Positions 43,877 to 53,164 of a DNA stretch of 64,000 nucleotides are shown piece after piece; the stretch's first letter is position 1; each line of letters begins with the position of its first letter. The stretch is from Pimelobacter simplex (lineage in GTDB: Bacteria; Actinomycetota; Actinomycetes; Propionibacteriales; Nocardioidaceae): positions 496,001-560,000 of the forward strand of contig NZ_CP096276.1 of assembly GCF_024662235.1 (NCBI RefSeq), read 5' to 3'. The notes beneath the pieces are model-generated. The model saw nothing but the letters and a program-made list of their open reading frames with translations. It made no database searches and was not told the DNA's origin. Made by a program: the position numbers and the translations under genes.

Positions 43877-45245
43877 GTGACCATCACCGGACCAGCCACC
43901 AACGGCCGTGGCCATGTCGACCTGATCGATGAGTTCGCGGGCATCGGCGCGGCAATGAACAATGACTCCCGGCGCCGTGCCGCACGGGCATTCTTCGCCC
44001 GCTTCGGCGACACCGTCGGCTGGCAGCAGGCATCGCTGGCCGACCAACTGGCCGCCCAGTCGAGTTGCGGCCGGTTCGTGGCCTGGCTGATCCTCACCGG
44101 TCGGATGCGTCCCAGCGCGGACTACCTGCTCGCCTGCCGCGGACATCTCGCGTTCCTCGGCGACCACGTGCATCCGCAACTGTCGGCCGAGTACGCCCGC
44201 ACCGCCGAGCAACTCGGCTTCTCGCACGTAATCGCACGCCGCCAATGGAGTGCCCTGCTGCAGATCGCCGCGCTCACCGCCACGTCGCCGACCCGACTCA
44301 CAGCCGAGGCGATCGACACGGCGCTCGCCGAGTTCCGGCGCGCTGCTGACCGGTTGGGCCAACCCGGCATCCGCAACATGTCCGCGAACGTGTTCGGCCT
44401 GAACGCCGTGCTGTTCCACCTCGGGTGCTGGAGTCGATCCCGGCACGCGACAACGGCCGCAACGGACAACGCGCCGCCGGTTGGGCGCGGATCACCGACC
44501 GCACGCCTGAGTTGGCGGCCACGTTCACCACCTACCTGGACCAGATGTCGGTGCGGCTGCGACCGAACTCGATCGCCGCCATCGACTCCTCACTTCGCCC
44601 CTTCGCCGGCTACCTGATCGACCACCACGAGGTCCGTCGCGTCGCCGACGTACGCCGTGACCACCTCCAGGGCTACAAGGCCTGGCTGGCCGTCCGGCCA
44701 GGCAACCGCGGACCACGTCTCGCGAACCAGACCATCCGTGGCCGCCTCGGCGTGCTGGTCGCGTTCTTCAGCCGTCTCGACGAGCTCGACATCGTTGATC
44801 GTCCGGCCCGCTCGCCCATCGTGCGCAGCGACCTGCCGATCAAGGACGACCCGCTGCCCCGCTCCATCGACGACGCCGCATTCACCAAACTGCTCGCAGC
44901 TGCACGCGCCCACCCCGACCCGTTCATCCGCACCAGCGTGGAGCTCCTGGCCCGCACCGGCATGCGCCGAGGCGAGCTCCTCGGGCTGACCATCGACGGC
45001 ATCGTCCAGATCGACTCCTCGTTCTGGCTGCGAGTCCCACTCGGCAAGCTGCACACCGACCGCTACGTACCGCTGCACCCACAACTCAAGGACCTCCTCG
45101 ATCGTTGGATCGAACACCGTGGCGACGGTGTTCGATCCAAGTTGCTCTTCATCGAGAAGGACCGCCGGATCGCGCCATCTCGCCTCTCAGCCGGCTTGAG
45201 CGCCCTGGCATCCGATGCCGGCATCGGACACGTCCATCCCCACCA
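43877..45245 (+). pseudogene. Tyrosine recombinase 2, frameshifted, catalytic half replaced
   Basis: A GTG at 43877 behind a good CAGGAGG site opens MTITGPATNGRGHVDLIDEF. The frame runs to about 44423, where one missing base moves the sequence to the next frame (VLESIPARDNGRNGQRAAGW). An integrase core follows (YLDQMSVRLRPNSIAAIDSS, then ELLARTGMRRGELLGLTIDG with the first catalytic Arg). At GIGHVHPHQ (about 45245), just before the expected LRHTxA box, the sequence switches to an IS21-type transposase. The H, R and Tyr residues of the active site are gone. Adjacent recombinase genes recall RIT-type clusters. Confidence 0.65.
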
Positions 45246-45769
45246 GCCGAGCGTGTTCGCCGCCCTGGACCAAACGTTCCGCCGGTTGGGTGGTGTGCCG
45301 ACCTATGTGCTGACCGACAACGAGAAGACCGTCACGACCGAGCACATCGCCGGGATCCCGGTCCGCAATCCGCAGTTGGTCGGGTTCGCCGAGCACTACT
45401 CGGTGGTGGTCCATACCTGTGTGCCCGCGGACCCGGCGTCCAAGGGAGGGAACGAGGCTTCGGTGAAGATCAGCAAGGCCGACCTGGTGCCCAAGGACAC
45501 CAACCAACGGCAGGTCGGGTCGGAGGGCGGCGATGCGCGAGGAGTACGCCACGTTCGCCGAGCTCGAGGAGGCATGTGTGGAGTTCTGTCAGAAGGTCAA
45601 CACCCGCGCCCATCGGGTCACCAAGCGGCCGCCGGTCGAGATGCTCGCCGAGGAACGGACCCGGTTGCACCCGGTGGCGATGACGCCGCACACGGTCGCG
45701 TTCGGTACCACCCGGGTGGTGCCGGCCAACACGCCGATGGTGATGTTCGAGGCCGGGTCGATGAGGTGA
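45246..45769 (+). pseudogene. IS21-type transposase fragment fused to the integrase
   Basis: In frame with the integrase, FAALDQTFRRLGGVPTYVLT and DNEKTVTTEHIAGIPVRNPQ, then FAEHYSVVVHTCVPADPASK and GGNEASVKISKADLVPKDTN are the middle of an IstA-like DDE domain. After a frameshift near 45500-45530 the next frame gives EEYATFAELEEACVEFCQKV and HRVTKRPPVEMLAEER to a TGA at 45767-45769. No N-terminus and no IstB. A recombination relic. Confidence 0.65.
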
Positions 45770-45989
45770 CGGCGTCGGTCGTCGCGGGCCAGTAGGGCGA
45801 CCCGAAGGCCGGGCGGACCGCGTTCAAGCGCGACGCCGAGCGGTGGCGCACGCCGCAGGTGTCACCGGCCATCGCCAGCCGCCCATGGCGAAAGGATGGA
45901 TGCTGCGCAGGCCATGACTATCCGACTTTGGGGGGAGCACCATCGCCACCGCGCCTGCTTGAAGTCCTCGTCTCGATCGCCAATTCACG

Positions 45990-46150
45990 TCCTCAAAGGC
46001 GATGTGGCCGCGGGAGGGGAAGCCCACATCTGCCGGGTGGAGGCAGGGAAGCCGATCGAGCAGGTGGCCGGAGATTTGGGTGCCAACGAAGTCACACTGG
46101 GCAACTGGTGCTCCAAGGCGCCGCGATCGGGATCGCGGTGCGCCGTTGAG
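45990..46150 (+). pseudogene. IS3-type OrfA fragment
   Basis: The frame CRVEAGKPIEQVAGDLGANE and VTLGNWCSKAPR matches the helix-turn-helix of IS3-family OrfA proteins. It has no proper start and runs straight into an IS110-type fragment in other frames. About 50 residues survive. Confidence 0.5.
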
Positions 46151-46216
46151 TGAGTCCGAGCGGGCTGAGTCTGGCTCGGTTGCTGACGGAGAACACCGAG
46201 CTGTGGATACGGAGCT

Positions 46217-46870
46217 GTGGATGCGGAGCGGGCTCCGCAGCCACTGCAAGGCCGAGATGCACGCGGTGCTGGCCAAGTGCCGGGTCCGGGTGTCGATGAG
46301 CGACCTGTTCGGCATCGAGGGCACCGTCTTGTTGGACCGGTCCCGACTGCCGGCGCCGTACGCGGCCCGGGTCGCCTCGCTGCGCCGACTGCTGGAGGAC
46401 CTGGAGATCGAGGTCGACTTGTTCACCAACCTCCTCTGGGGCCGGTTGCGCACCGAGCCGGGCTACACCGCTGCAGCGATCCCCGGAATCGGTCTGGTGT
46501 TGGGTGCGGTGTTCCTCGTTGAGGTCGGTGATGTGTCCCGGTTCGCGACCGCGCCGCAGCTGGCCTGCTGGGCCGGGGCTGACACCCGAAGCACCACGCG
46601 TCCGACACCGACGTGCGCCGTGGCCCGATCACCAAGCAGGGCGGCTCCCGGCTGGGGCGGTGGGCCGCGGTGGAGTCGATCCAGACCGTCGGGCCACGGA
46701 CGGACTCGGGTCGGAGCGCTGCGGGACCGGGCCCCGAGCGCCGCAGGAGGAACATCGGCAAGGTCGCCGCCGCCCGGCGACAGGTTGAGTACGTCCCTAC
46801 GCGCTGCGCGACGGCCACGTCCGGGCCCTTGCAGCACCCATCCCGGGAGTCGGCATGAAGTCGTGTCCCA
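46217..46870 (+). pseudogene. IS110-family transposase, C-terminal fragment
   Basis: From about 46240 the frame reads KCRVRVSMSDLFGIEGTVLL, RVASLRRLLEDLEIEVDLF and AAIPGIGLVLGAVFLVEVGD, the helix-hairpin-helix of Transposase_20, then QLACWAGADTR. A frameshift near 46585-46610 moves the rest to the next frame (RRGPITKQGGSRLGRWAAVE). The N-terminal DEDD domain is missing. Inactive. Confidence 0.7.
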
Positions 46871-47137
46871 CAACTTATGGTCGGTCGCGAGGTCGTGCAG
46901 GTCATGACCCCAACCACGGCGAGGTCGCGCTATCTGATTGACCCCGACCGACCGACCTGGCGCGCCCCATCAACGCCCGGGCAGAGACAGCTGAAAGCGG
47001 GCGTCCGGGCTACTTACAGCTACTAGCGAAGAACCTCAGAACGAAGGTTTCTTGTTGCTCACCAATCGCGACGAAGTTCCCGATGCAAGGCGGCTGCTCG
47101 TTTCCAGGACCCGGCAGTCGCCTTGCATCGAAGTGTT

Positions 47138-47731
47138 TCACACCGGAGACATGATGCCTTGCAGCAGCAGGTAGGCGGGCAGCCAGCAGGTGCAGAGACC
47201 GACGACGACGGTCAGCACACCTGTGAGCCGGCCGATCTGCTTTCCGAGGCTTAGCAGCGCGAAGAACAGCAACCACAGCACCGCCCACACGATCCAGTTC
47301 GTAGAAAGCCAAGTTGACCAGGAACTTGCGTGCCCAGCGTCCGTGGTGAAGCCGCGAACGCCGTTTGCGGCCGCAGTGATCGCAACGAACAGGCAGAACC
47401 ACCCCAGAGTCTTGCCATCTGCGTTCAGGAATGGGTTCGCCCCCACCCACAAGTACGTGAATGCGAACAATAGAGCGAATGCGCCAAAGGCGATGTTGCC
47501 TGATCCGGCTGGCTCGTCGGTCGACTGGATCAGCACGGTGACCGCAAGGATAAACCCGAGTGAGCCAACGAACAGGTTGAACAGACCCACTTCGCGTCCG
47601 CCCAGGATTATTGGGGATGTTGCGCCGTCTTCCTCAGTCTGGCCGTTGGCCGCCGCAGCCGCGCCGCCGTAGATCCATATGCCGTTGATGGCTAGGACAG
47701 CGCCGACGAACAGCAGAATCGGTGCGATCAT
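47138..47731 (-). CDS. AmiS/UreI-family amide/urea channel
   Basis: A 197-residue membrane protein with six hydrophobic segments: residues about 3-24, 48-70, 80-100, 108-124, 143-162 and 170-192. The arrangement, the opening LLFVGAVLAINGIWI, the VGLFNLFVGSLGF block and the FTYLWVGANPFLN block match the AmiS/UreI family, proton-gated or passive channels for urea and short amides. It lies downstream of moaD on the same strand with a 220-bp gap. Fits uptake of an amide- or urea-like substrate or product for the amidase and DUF1989 enzymes. Confidence 0.8.
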   Translation of the reverse strand: MIAPILLFVGAVLAINGIWIYGGAAAAANGQTEEDGATSPIILGGREVGLFNLFVGSLGFILAVTVLIQSTDEPAGSGNIAFGAFALLFAFTYLWVGANPFLNADGKTLGWFCLFVAITAAANGVRGFTTDAGHASSWSTWLSTNWIVWAVLWLLFFALLSLGKQIGRLTGVLTVVVGLCTCWLPAYLLLQGIMSPV

Positions 47732-47951
47732 GAGATTGCTCCTGTCGATGTTTGACGTGGTGTGTCCGCGTCAGCGACAACGAAGGCCGTGTCGCTGAGC
47801 GTCTGTTTGCCGAGGCGAAGGCCTCGGCAGGTCTTGATGGCCTGGCCTCGGTGGGCGGGACAACTCACTGTTCAGTCCGTCACAGAATCAATCTTTGTCA
47901 CTGATCCGCAGGTGGTGCGGTTCGGCACCGAGGTGTCCGAGGCCGTCGCAC

Positions 47952-48212
47952 CTATCCCCCGGCGAAAGGTGGTAGTACGTCGAACGTTGCGCCGTCGGGG
48001 ACCTCGATCGCCGGGCCGCGAACGACCAATTCGTTCAACAGGTAGGAGCTGCGCATGAGGACGTCGACCATCGCGGGTCCGTGTTTCGCGGCGACAAGGT
48101 CGACGACGTCCCCAGACGTCAGGGGTCCGGCGTACTGCACCTGCTCCTCCGAGACACCAGAAGCCGCCTTTGCGGCCGCGTAGTAGCGAACGTTCACACT
48201 CGTCATGCTCAT
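47952..48212 (-). CDS. moaD: Molybdopterin synthase small subunit MoaD
   Basis: An 86-residue ubiquitin-fold protein starting MSMTSVNVRYYAAAKAASGV and ending FDVLPPFAGG. The C-terminal Gly-Gly is the site of thiocarboxylation that carries sulfur to precursor Z together with MoaE. The start ATG at 48212 overlaps the moaA stop by four bases. Last gene of the moaE-moaA-moaD operon. Confidence 0.92.
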   Translation of the reverse strand: MSMTSVNVRYYAAAKAASGVSEEQVQYAGPLTSGDVVDLVAAKHGPAMVDVLMRSSYLLNELVVRGPAIEVPDGATFDVLPPFAGG

Positions 48213-49267
48213 CCACCAATCGCGCTCATCGGGCGGTCCGGTTGCTGGAACCCGTTGTCGTTGATGCCGTGGCCCCAAGCCTTGCCCCACATCGCGTCAC
48301 GCCAACGCTTCGCGATTTCCTCGTCCGAAGCGCCGCCCCTCAGTGGTCCGCGCAAATCGGTCTCGCTTGTGGCGAACAGGCACGTGCGAACTTGTCCATC
48401 TGCGGTGAGTCGGGTGCGGTCGCAGGAGCCGCAGAATGGTGCGCCGACTGAGGCGATGATTCCCACGGTGGTCGTAGTGCCGTTCACGTACCACAGTTCC
48501 GCTGGTGCCGAGCCGCGCAGAGCGGAGTGGGCTTCAGCCAGCTCGAACTCGACCCGCAAGTTAGCCAAGATCTCGTCGCGGCCAACCATCGCATCGCGAT
48601 CCCAACTATGCTGGGCGTCGAGAGGCATCTGCTCGATGAACCGAAGCTCGTACCCCTCGGCGATAGCGAACCGAAGGAGACCGGGACCTTCGTCGTCGTT
48701 GATGCCCCGCATCAAAACCGAGTTCAGTTTGATGGGCGTCAGTCCCGCGGCCTTTGCGGCGTCGAGCCCGCTGAGCACATCATCGAGCCGGTCGCGGCGG
48801 GTGATCTCGGTGAACGTGTCGCGCCGCACGCTGTCCAACGACACGTTGAGTCGGTTCAGGCCAGCTGATGCCAGTTCCTTGGCGCGATGAACAAGGCCGA
48901 TCCCGTTCGTTGTCAGCGAGATGTCCGGCCGCGGGCTCAGCCGTGCCGTCGACGCGACGATGCCCTCCAGTCCACGACGTAACAGCGGTTCCCCACCGGT
49001 GAACCGCACCTCTCGCACCCCTAGCTGTCCGACCGCGATCGTGATCAGCCGGACGAGCTCCTGGTCAGTCAGAAGTGCTTCAGTCGGGGCCCAGGTCAGA
49101 CCATCAGCCGGCATGCAGTATGTGCATCGCAAGTTGCACCGGTCGGTAAGCGACACCCGGAGGTCCTGGGCGACGCGGCCGTAGCGGTCGATGAGACGAG
49201 TGTTGGCCGGCCGGTCCACAGCCTCAGCGGTTGAGCGCACTTGGGGAAGCGCCAGAAAAACCGGCAT
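48209..49267 (-). CDS. moaA: GTP 3',8-cyclase MoaA
   Basis: A 352-residue radical-SAM enzyme of the first step of molybdenum-cofactor synthesis. The N-terminal cluster motif CNLRCTYC (C44, C48, C51), the SAM-binding FTGGEPLL and the second cluster motif FCGSCDRTRLTADGQVRTC are intact. The C-terminus ends in the Gly-Gly tail (MSAIGG) typical of MoaA. The ATG at 49267 overlaps the moaE stop (TAATG), chosen over a start six codons upstream. Confidence 0.95.
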   Translation of the reverse strand: MPVFLALPQVRSTAEAVDRPANTRLIDRYGRVAQDLRVSLTDRCNLRCTYCMPADGLTWAPTEALLTDQELVRLITIAVGQLGVREVRFTGGEPLLRRGLEGIVASTARLSPRPDISLTTNGIGLVHRAKELASAGLNRLNVSLDSVRRDTFTEITRRDRLDDVLSGLDAAKAAGLTPIKLNSVLMRGINDDEGPGLLRFAIAEGYELRFIEQMPLDAQHSWDRDAMVGRDEILANLRVEFELAEAHSALRGSAPAELWYVNGTTTTVGIIASVGAPFCGSCDRTRLTADGQVRTCLFATSETDLRGPLRGGASDEEIAKRWRDAMWGKAWGHGINDNGFQQPDRPMSAIGG

Positions 49268-49767
49268 TACAGACACGCCACCCACTCGTGGCTACCGTCC
49301 GTGAAGATCTGGTACTTCCAGATTGGCAGCTCGGCCTTGACGGTTTCGGTTGCCAGGTGACACAGGTCGAATGCGTCCTTCCGGTGCGGTGAGCTTGCAG
49401 CGACGAACAGCGCAACATCGCCGACGGCCAGTCGGCCCACGCGATGGCGGATGGCCAGCCGCGCCTCCGGGGCGACGTCCTCCATCACCTCTGCTGCGAG
49501 CCGCTCAAGCACAGCCTGCGCCGTCGGGTGCGCGCTGTATTCGACGACGGACACTGGCTGGCCGTCGTCGTAGAGACGAATCTGGCCCTCGAACGACGCG
49601 ATCGCGCCTGCGCGTTCGTCGTCGATGAGAGCGCGGACAGCTACCGCGTCGATCGGGTGTTTCTGGACACGCACAGAGACTCTGCAGAGCGTTGTCGATG
49701 CCGTGATCGGATCTGCCGATACTGTGATCGGGTCTACGGCCTCGAACTCGATATCGTTCGTGGGCAA
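49267..49767 (-). CDS. moaE: Molybdopterin synthase large subunit MoaE
   Basis: A 166-residue protein. TTG at 49767 is taken as start because a perfect AGGAGG lies six bases upstream; longer in-frame sequence has no such site. Conserved MoaE blocks: GAIASFEGQIR, VEYSAHPTAQAVLE, IRHRVGRLAVGDVALFVA, ASSPHRKDAFDLC and the catalytic-lysine region VKAELPIWKYQ. First gene of the moaE-moaA-moaD operon, behind the promoter at 49873-49901. Confidence 0.93.
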   Translation of the reverse strand: MPTNDIEFEAVDPITVSADPITASTTLCRVSVRVQKHPIDAVAVRALIDDERAGAIASFEGQIRLYDDGQPVSVVEYSAHPTAQAVLERLAAEVMEDVAPEARLAIRHRVGRLAVGDVALFVAASSPHRKDAFDLCHLATETVKAELPIWKYQIFTDGSHEWVACL

Positions 49768-49842
49768 GAGACACCTCCTGGTCGCCGGGGCCGAGCGTCT
49801 GCGAGAGTTGCGCAGCCTGACTCCGGGGAGGTCGGCCCATTG

Positions 49843-49853
49843 GACTAGCCACT
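49843..49853. promoter_or_regulatory. Operator half-site AGTGGCTAGTC (minus strand)
   Basis: Reads GACTAGCCACT on the plus strand. Shares AGTGGCTAGT with the site at 52085 and GTGGCTAG with the perfect palindromes at 33611 and 59586. It lies 20 bp downstream of the moaE -10 box and 81 bp upstream of the divergent GntR gene. Confidence 0.5.
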
Positions 49854-49872
49854 GAGACACTCGGCGTCTAGT

Positions 49873-49901
49873 AGAATGAGTCACATGGTGATCCGTGTCA
49901 A
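49873..49901 (-). promoter_or_regulatory. Predicted moaE promoter TTGACA-N17-CATTCT
   Basis: On the minus strand TTGACA (49901-49896) is followed after exactly 17 bp by CATTCT (49878-49873). Identical hexamers and spacing occur at 33572-33600. It precedes the operator half-site and moaE. Confidence 0.55.
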
Positions 49902-49933
49902 GGTTTTGGTTCGGGTAAGTTGAGAGGTCTCCA

Positions 49934-50638
49934 ATGACGGTGAAGCCCAGGGGGCTCCAGCCCCAGCCGAGGTCACGGCTTTACGAGCAACTCGTCGAGC
50001 AACTTCTGGACTACATGACGAGCGCCGGCCTCGCAGCAGGTGACCGGCTGCCGGCGGAACGCGAACTGGCAAGCAAGCTCCAGGTCAGTCGTGCCTCGGT
50101 CAGCCAGGCTCTTGTTTCTCTCGAGGTGCAGGGCATCATCGACGTCCGGCACGGCGATGGCGCTGTCATTCTCGAAGTCCCGCAGAGTCGCCAGGTGCTC
50201 AGCGCGCTCGGTGCGCGCAGGCGGCGTTTGCGCGACGTCATTGAGGCGCGGGAGGCGATGGAGGTCAAGCTCGCTTCGCTTGCCGCCATGCGCCGCGATG
50301 CCAAGGACCTCGAGGCCATAGAAGCCGCTATTGCCTTTATGAAACAAGAGATCGCTGAGGGGGACCGTGGCATGGGAGGCGACGAAGCGTTTCACGCCGC
50401 GGTCACCGCGGCCGCTCACTCATGTCTGTTGGGCGACCTGATGGCGGAAATCTCCGAGCTCGTCCGAGAGACTCGCTTCGAGTCGCTCAGCCAGCCCGGC
50501 CGCCCTCAGGAATCGCTGCGCGGCCATGTTGCGGTCGCAAAGGCCATCCGGGCTCAGGACTCTGAAGCTGCCGCCCGCGCAATGGCTCATCATGTCTCTT
50601 CAGTATCTGACGTGGGTCTGCTGCGGGATCCTGATTGA
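49934..50638 (+). CDS. GntR-family regulator, FadR/FCD type (paralogue 2)
   Basis: A 234-residue regulator with a winged helix (SRLYEQLVEQLLDYMTSAGL, RLPAERELASKLQVSRASVS) and an FCD effector domain (VIEAREAMEVKLASLAAMRR, GGDEAFHAAVTAAAHSCLLG). Very similar along its whole length to the regulator at 32837-33535, so both arose by duplication. It is divergent from moaEAD and convergent with moeA. It probably represses through the GTGGCTAG sites and responds to an acyl or small organic-acid effector, as FCD proteins do; the effector is not known. Confidence 0.9.
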   Translation: MTVKPRGLQPQPRSRLYEQLVEQLLDYMTSAGLAAGDRLPAERELASKLQVSRASVSQALVSLEVQGIIDVRHGDGAVILEVPQSRQVLSALGARRRRLRDVIEAREAMEVKLASLAAMRRDAKDLEAIEAAIAFMKQEIAEGDRGMGGDEAFHAAVTAAAHSCLLGDLMAEISELVRETRFESLSQPGRPQESLRGHVAVAKAIRAQDSEAAARAMAHHVSSVSDVGLLRDPD

Positions 50639-50694
50639 TTGCACCGGCCGCTAACTCGGCGCGCGCCAGGGCATGCGGCCTCTGCGCGTGGGGC

Positions 50695-51894
50695 TCAGTC
50701 GAGTAGCCAAGCAGAGACGGTCGCCCCAGCCTCCATCCGAGTTGCGTCCTCGGGAACATCAATGAGGCAGTCTGCGCCCGCCAGTGACCCGAGAAAGTGC
50801 GAACCCGCCGGTCCGGCAAGGCTGACGGTACCCGACGGAAGGTCCAGGGAGCCCCGGCGGAACTGCCTCTTTTCGGGAGGAGCATCGAGCGGCTCGGCAA
50901 GCCGCACAGTGACGCGGTCCCGAAGCGCCTTGCGATAGCCCATCGCGGTTCGCACGGCAGGCCGAACAAACACCTCGAACGAGACGAGTGAACTCACCGG
51001 ATTCCCGGGGAGGGCGACGACTGGAATTCCCTCATAGGACCCCGCACCTTGAGGCATCCCAGGTTGCATCGCGACCTTCGCAAACTCTACCCCGTGGCCG
51101 CTCAATGCATCTTTGACGACCTCGTAGGCGCCGGCACTGACGCCGCCCGAGGTCAGGACCAAGTCGTAGTCGCCGAGCTGGGCGAAGGTCGCATTGAACT
51201 GGGCGACATCGTCGGAAACGAAATGGACCGTGTCGGCGTGCGCCCCCGCTCCGCGCAGGGCCGTCGCGAGCATGATGGAGTTCGAGTCATAGATCTGGCC
51301 GGACCTCAGTGGCTGACCCGGTCTGACCAGTTCGGTGCCTGTTGACAAGACCGCAACTCGGAGGGGAGGCACAACGCCGACTGTCGTCATCCCGACTGCC
51401 GCGAGCAGGCCGATTTGCGGAGCGCCGAGCACAGTGCCAGCACGCAGAATGACATCACCTTTCCGCACGTCGACGCCGGCGCACCTCACAAAATTCCCGG
51501 CGGTGGCTCCGTCGTGGATGCGAACGACGGCAGTACCGCCGTCAGTCGACTCCATCGGGATGACCGCGTCTGCCCCTGCAGGCATTGGGGCGCCAGTCAT
51601 CACTCGGTGCGCGGTACCGGGCGTGAGCACAAGCCCCTCGCCCCGCCCAGCTGGAATGTCTTCTACCACGGGCAATTGGGTAGGCACTCGGACGACGTCA
51701 ACTGCGCGCACCGCGTAGCCATCCATGGCCGAGTTATCGAACAGAGGCAGGGGGATCGGCGCCGTCACGTCGTCGGCTAGGACGCGGCCGAATGCAGACG
51801 CCAGTCCCGCGACAACTGGTGCGCGGCGCCTGATCAGGTCGGCGACGATCCTCTGATGCTGGGACACAGAGCGAAGCTCGGGTTGTTGCCGCAT
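50695..51894 (-). CDS. moeA: Molybdopterin molybdotransferase MoeA
   Basis: A 399-residue enzyme inserting molybdate into adenylylated molybdopterin. Start ATG at 51894 with AAGGAG seven bases upstream. Typical blocks: PLFDNSAMDGYAVRA, MTGAPMPAGADAVIPME, VAVLSTGTELV and SGQIYDSNS, LTSGGVSAGAYEVVKDAL, and ALPGNPVSSLVSFEVFVRP. Divergent from the Mo-enzyme gene, sharing its 336-bp control region, which supports a dedicated cofactor supply. Confidence 0.95.
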   Translation of the reverse strand: MRQQPELRSVSQHQRIVADLIRRRAPVVAGLASAFGRVLADDVTAPIPLPLFDNSAMDGYAVRAVDVVRVPTQLPVVEDIPAGRGEGLVLTPGTAHRVMTGAPMPAGADAVIPMESTDGGTAVVRIHDGATAGNFVRCAGVDVRKGDVILRAGTVLGAPQIGLLAAVGMTTVGVVPPLRVAVLSTGTELVRPGQPLRSGQIYDSNSIMLATALRGAGAHADTVHFVSDDVAQFNATFAQLGDYDLVLTSGGVSAGAYEVVKDALSGHGVEFAKVAMQPGMPQGAGSYEGIPVVALPGNPVSSLVSFEVFVRPAVRTAMGYRKALRDRVTVRLAEPLDAPPEKRQFRRGSLDLPSGTVSLAGPAGSHFLGSLAGADCLIDVPEDATRMEAGATVSAWLLD

Positions 51895-52230
51895 GTCGCG
51901 ATCTCCTTGCTGACCGGGTTGAGGTGGCGGACGCGGGTACACGTACTCAGCGCACATGCCGTGGGGCGCCACGACGGCGCTGCAGCTGGCCGCCTAGAGC
52001 GGGGGGTCAAGCGGTCCGCCGAACGAACTTGAATCTTGGGGTTGACAGCGCATGATGCCCTAGATCATGCTCTTGTTCAGACCTAGTGGCTAGTACACGG
52101 GTCCATCGAGGCGAATGGCACCGTATCACCTGGTTGGCGGCCTTCAATACAGGGTCTCTGACCGAATCAAGGCCGACTTTGACGCTCTCGCCTTTTGTAC
52201 TCTGCACATCGCTCTCCAAGGAGGAAGAAG
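51895..52230. other. Divergent control region between moeA and the Mo-enzyme gene
   Basis: No gene. Contains TTGACA at 52042-52047, an inverted repeat GCATGAT-N7-ATCATGC at 52050-52070 and the operator half-site at 52085-52094. A 17-bp spacing from TTGACA leads to TCATGC, a poor -10 box, so promoter activity may need an activator. Confidence 0.5.
52085..52094. promoter_or_regulatory. Operator half-site AGTGGCTAGT
   Basis: Within CTAGTGGCTAGTACAC, 137 bp before the Mo-enzyme ATG. Matches the left arm and centre of the palindrome GTGGCTAGGCCAC found at two other promoters in the window; the right arm is imperfect (TACAC). Confidence 0.5.
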
Positions 52231-53100
52231 ATGGCTGACAGTTCCGTTTGGACCCTTCCGCGGCCGACACGCGAGGCCGTGGCCGCGGGTGAGGCCAAGA
52301 AGGCCGGGTACATCGGCAACGAGGAAGCCGGTCCGATCAAGCAGCCGCCGGGGTCGTTCGCATTTCCTAAGCGACGCTGGCCGTCGATGATGTGGATTGC
52401 GCCGGCGGTGATCGACATGCGGGCGTGGAGGTTCGAGACCTACGGCATGGTGGATACGCCATTGAGCCTGACGCGAGAAGAGCTGACGGAGCTTCCTGCG
52501 CGCAAGACCGTCGAAGACGACCATTGCACCGCCAACTTTGGGACCCAGGCGCACAACTTCAAGGGTGTCGACTTCAGGACCATCCTCGAGCTGACGAAGC
52601 CTGACAAGGACGTTGATTGGGTCATTTTCGAATGCGAGGGGGGGCTGACAATGTCGATGAGCCTCGCAAAGGACATGATGCTCGTGTACGAGCGCAATGG
52701 CCAGGTGCTTGAGCCGAATCACGGCTATCCACTTCGGTTGTACTCGCCAGGGGAGTGGGGATTCCGAAACGTCAAGTGGCTCCGCAGAGTGAAGTTCTGC
52801 GAAGAGCGTGAGCTCGACTACTGGGCCTCCTATTTCTACCTGCGGGGGATGGACCCAGAAGTCCTCGACGCCGGTTATGACGGTTTCATCAACGACGACG
52901 TGGACCCAGAGGCCATGGCGGATTTCGACACATTCGTCGGGAACAAGGTCCGCTATGACCAGCGCCGCGAGATGCACCTCAAGGGCCCCCGTGGCTACGG
53001 ATTCAGCGAGCGACGCGCACCTCTGTACGTCGGCGACAGTAACTGGAGTCCCGAGAACTGGGGCTATGTCTACGGTCCTGGTTACCACTACGGGACGTGA
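52231..53100 (+). CDS. Cytosolic sulfite-oxidase-fold molybdopterin enzyme
   Basis: A 289-residue protein with CAAGGAGGA before the ATG. Residues about 50-205 form a PF00174-type Moco domain: HCTANFG (C99 as the Mo-thiolate ligand, where SUOX/YedY have their Cys), the FKGVDFRTILELTKP block, GYPLRLYSPGEWGFRNVKWL and RVKF. There is no Tat signal, heme domain or SUOX dimerisation domain; instead a roughly 85-residue C-terminal extension rich in Tyr, Asp and Trp follows. It therefore acts in the cytoplasm and must take electrons from, or give them to, the Rieske proteins and reductase encoded next to it. Substrate unknown. Confidence 0.85.
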   Translation: MADSSVWTLPRPTREAVAAGEAKKAGYIGNEEAGPIKQPPGSFAFPKRRWPSMMWIAPAVIDMRAWRFETYGMVDTPLSLTREELTELPARKTVEDDHCTANFGTQAHNFKGVDFRTILELTKPDKDVDWVIFECEGGLTMSMSLAKDMMLVYERNGQVLEPNHGYPLRLYSPGEWGFRNVKWLRRVKFCEERELDYWASYFYLRGMDPEVLDAGYDGFINDDVDPEAMADFDTFVGNKVRYDQRREMHLKGPRGYGFSERRAPLYVGDSNWSPENWGYVYGPGYHYGT

Positions 53101-53164
53101 GCCCGGTCAAATTTCGCTGTCGGAACACTGGTGCAAGCAAAAACACTGTGAGGTGAGGTAAGCG

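Noticed and set aside
46871..47137. Gap between IS110 fragment and the AmiS-like gene
   Set aside because: Searched for a gene, tRNA-like cloverleaf or attachment site; none found.
52231..53100. Assignment as a true sulfite oxidase or as MsrP/YedY
   Set aside because: Shares the fold and Cys ligand but lacks the dimer domain, heme domain and Tat signal of those enzymes, and its partners are Rieske proteins.
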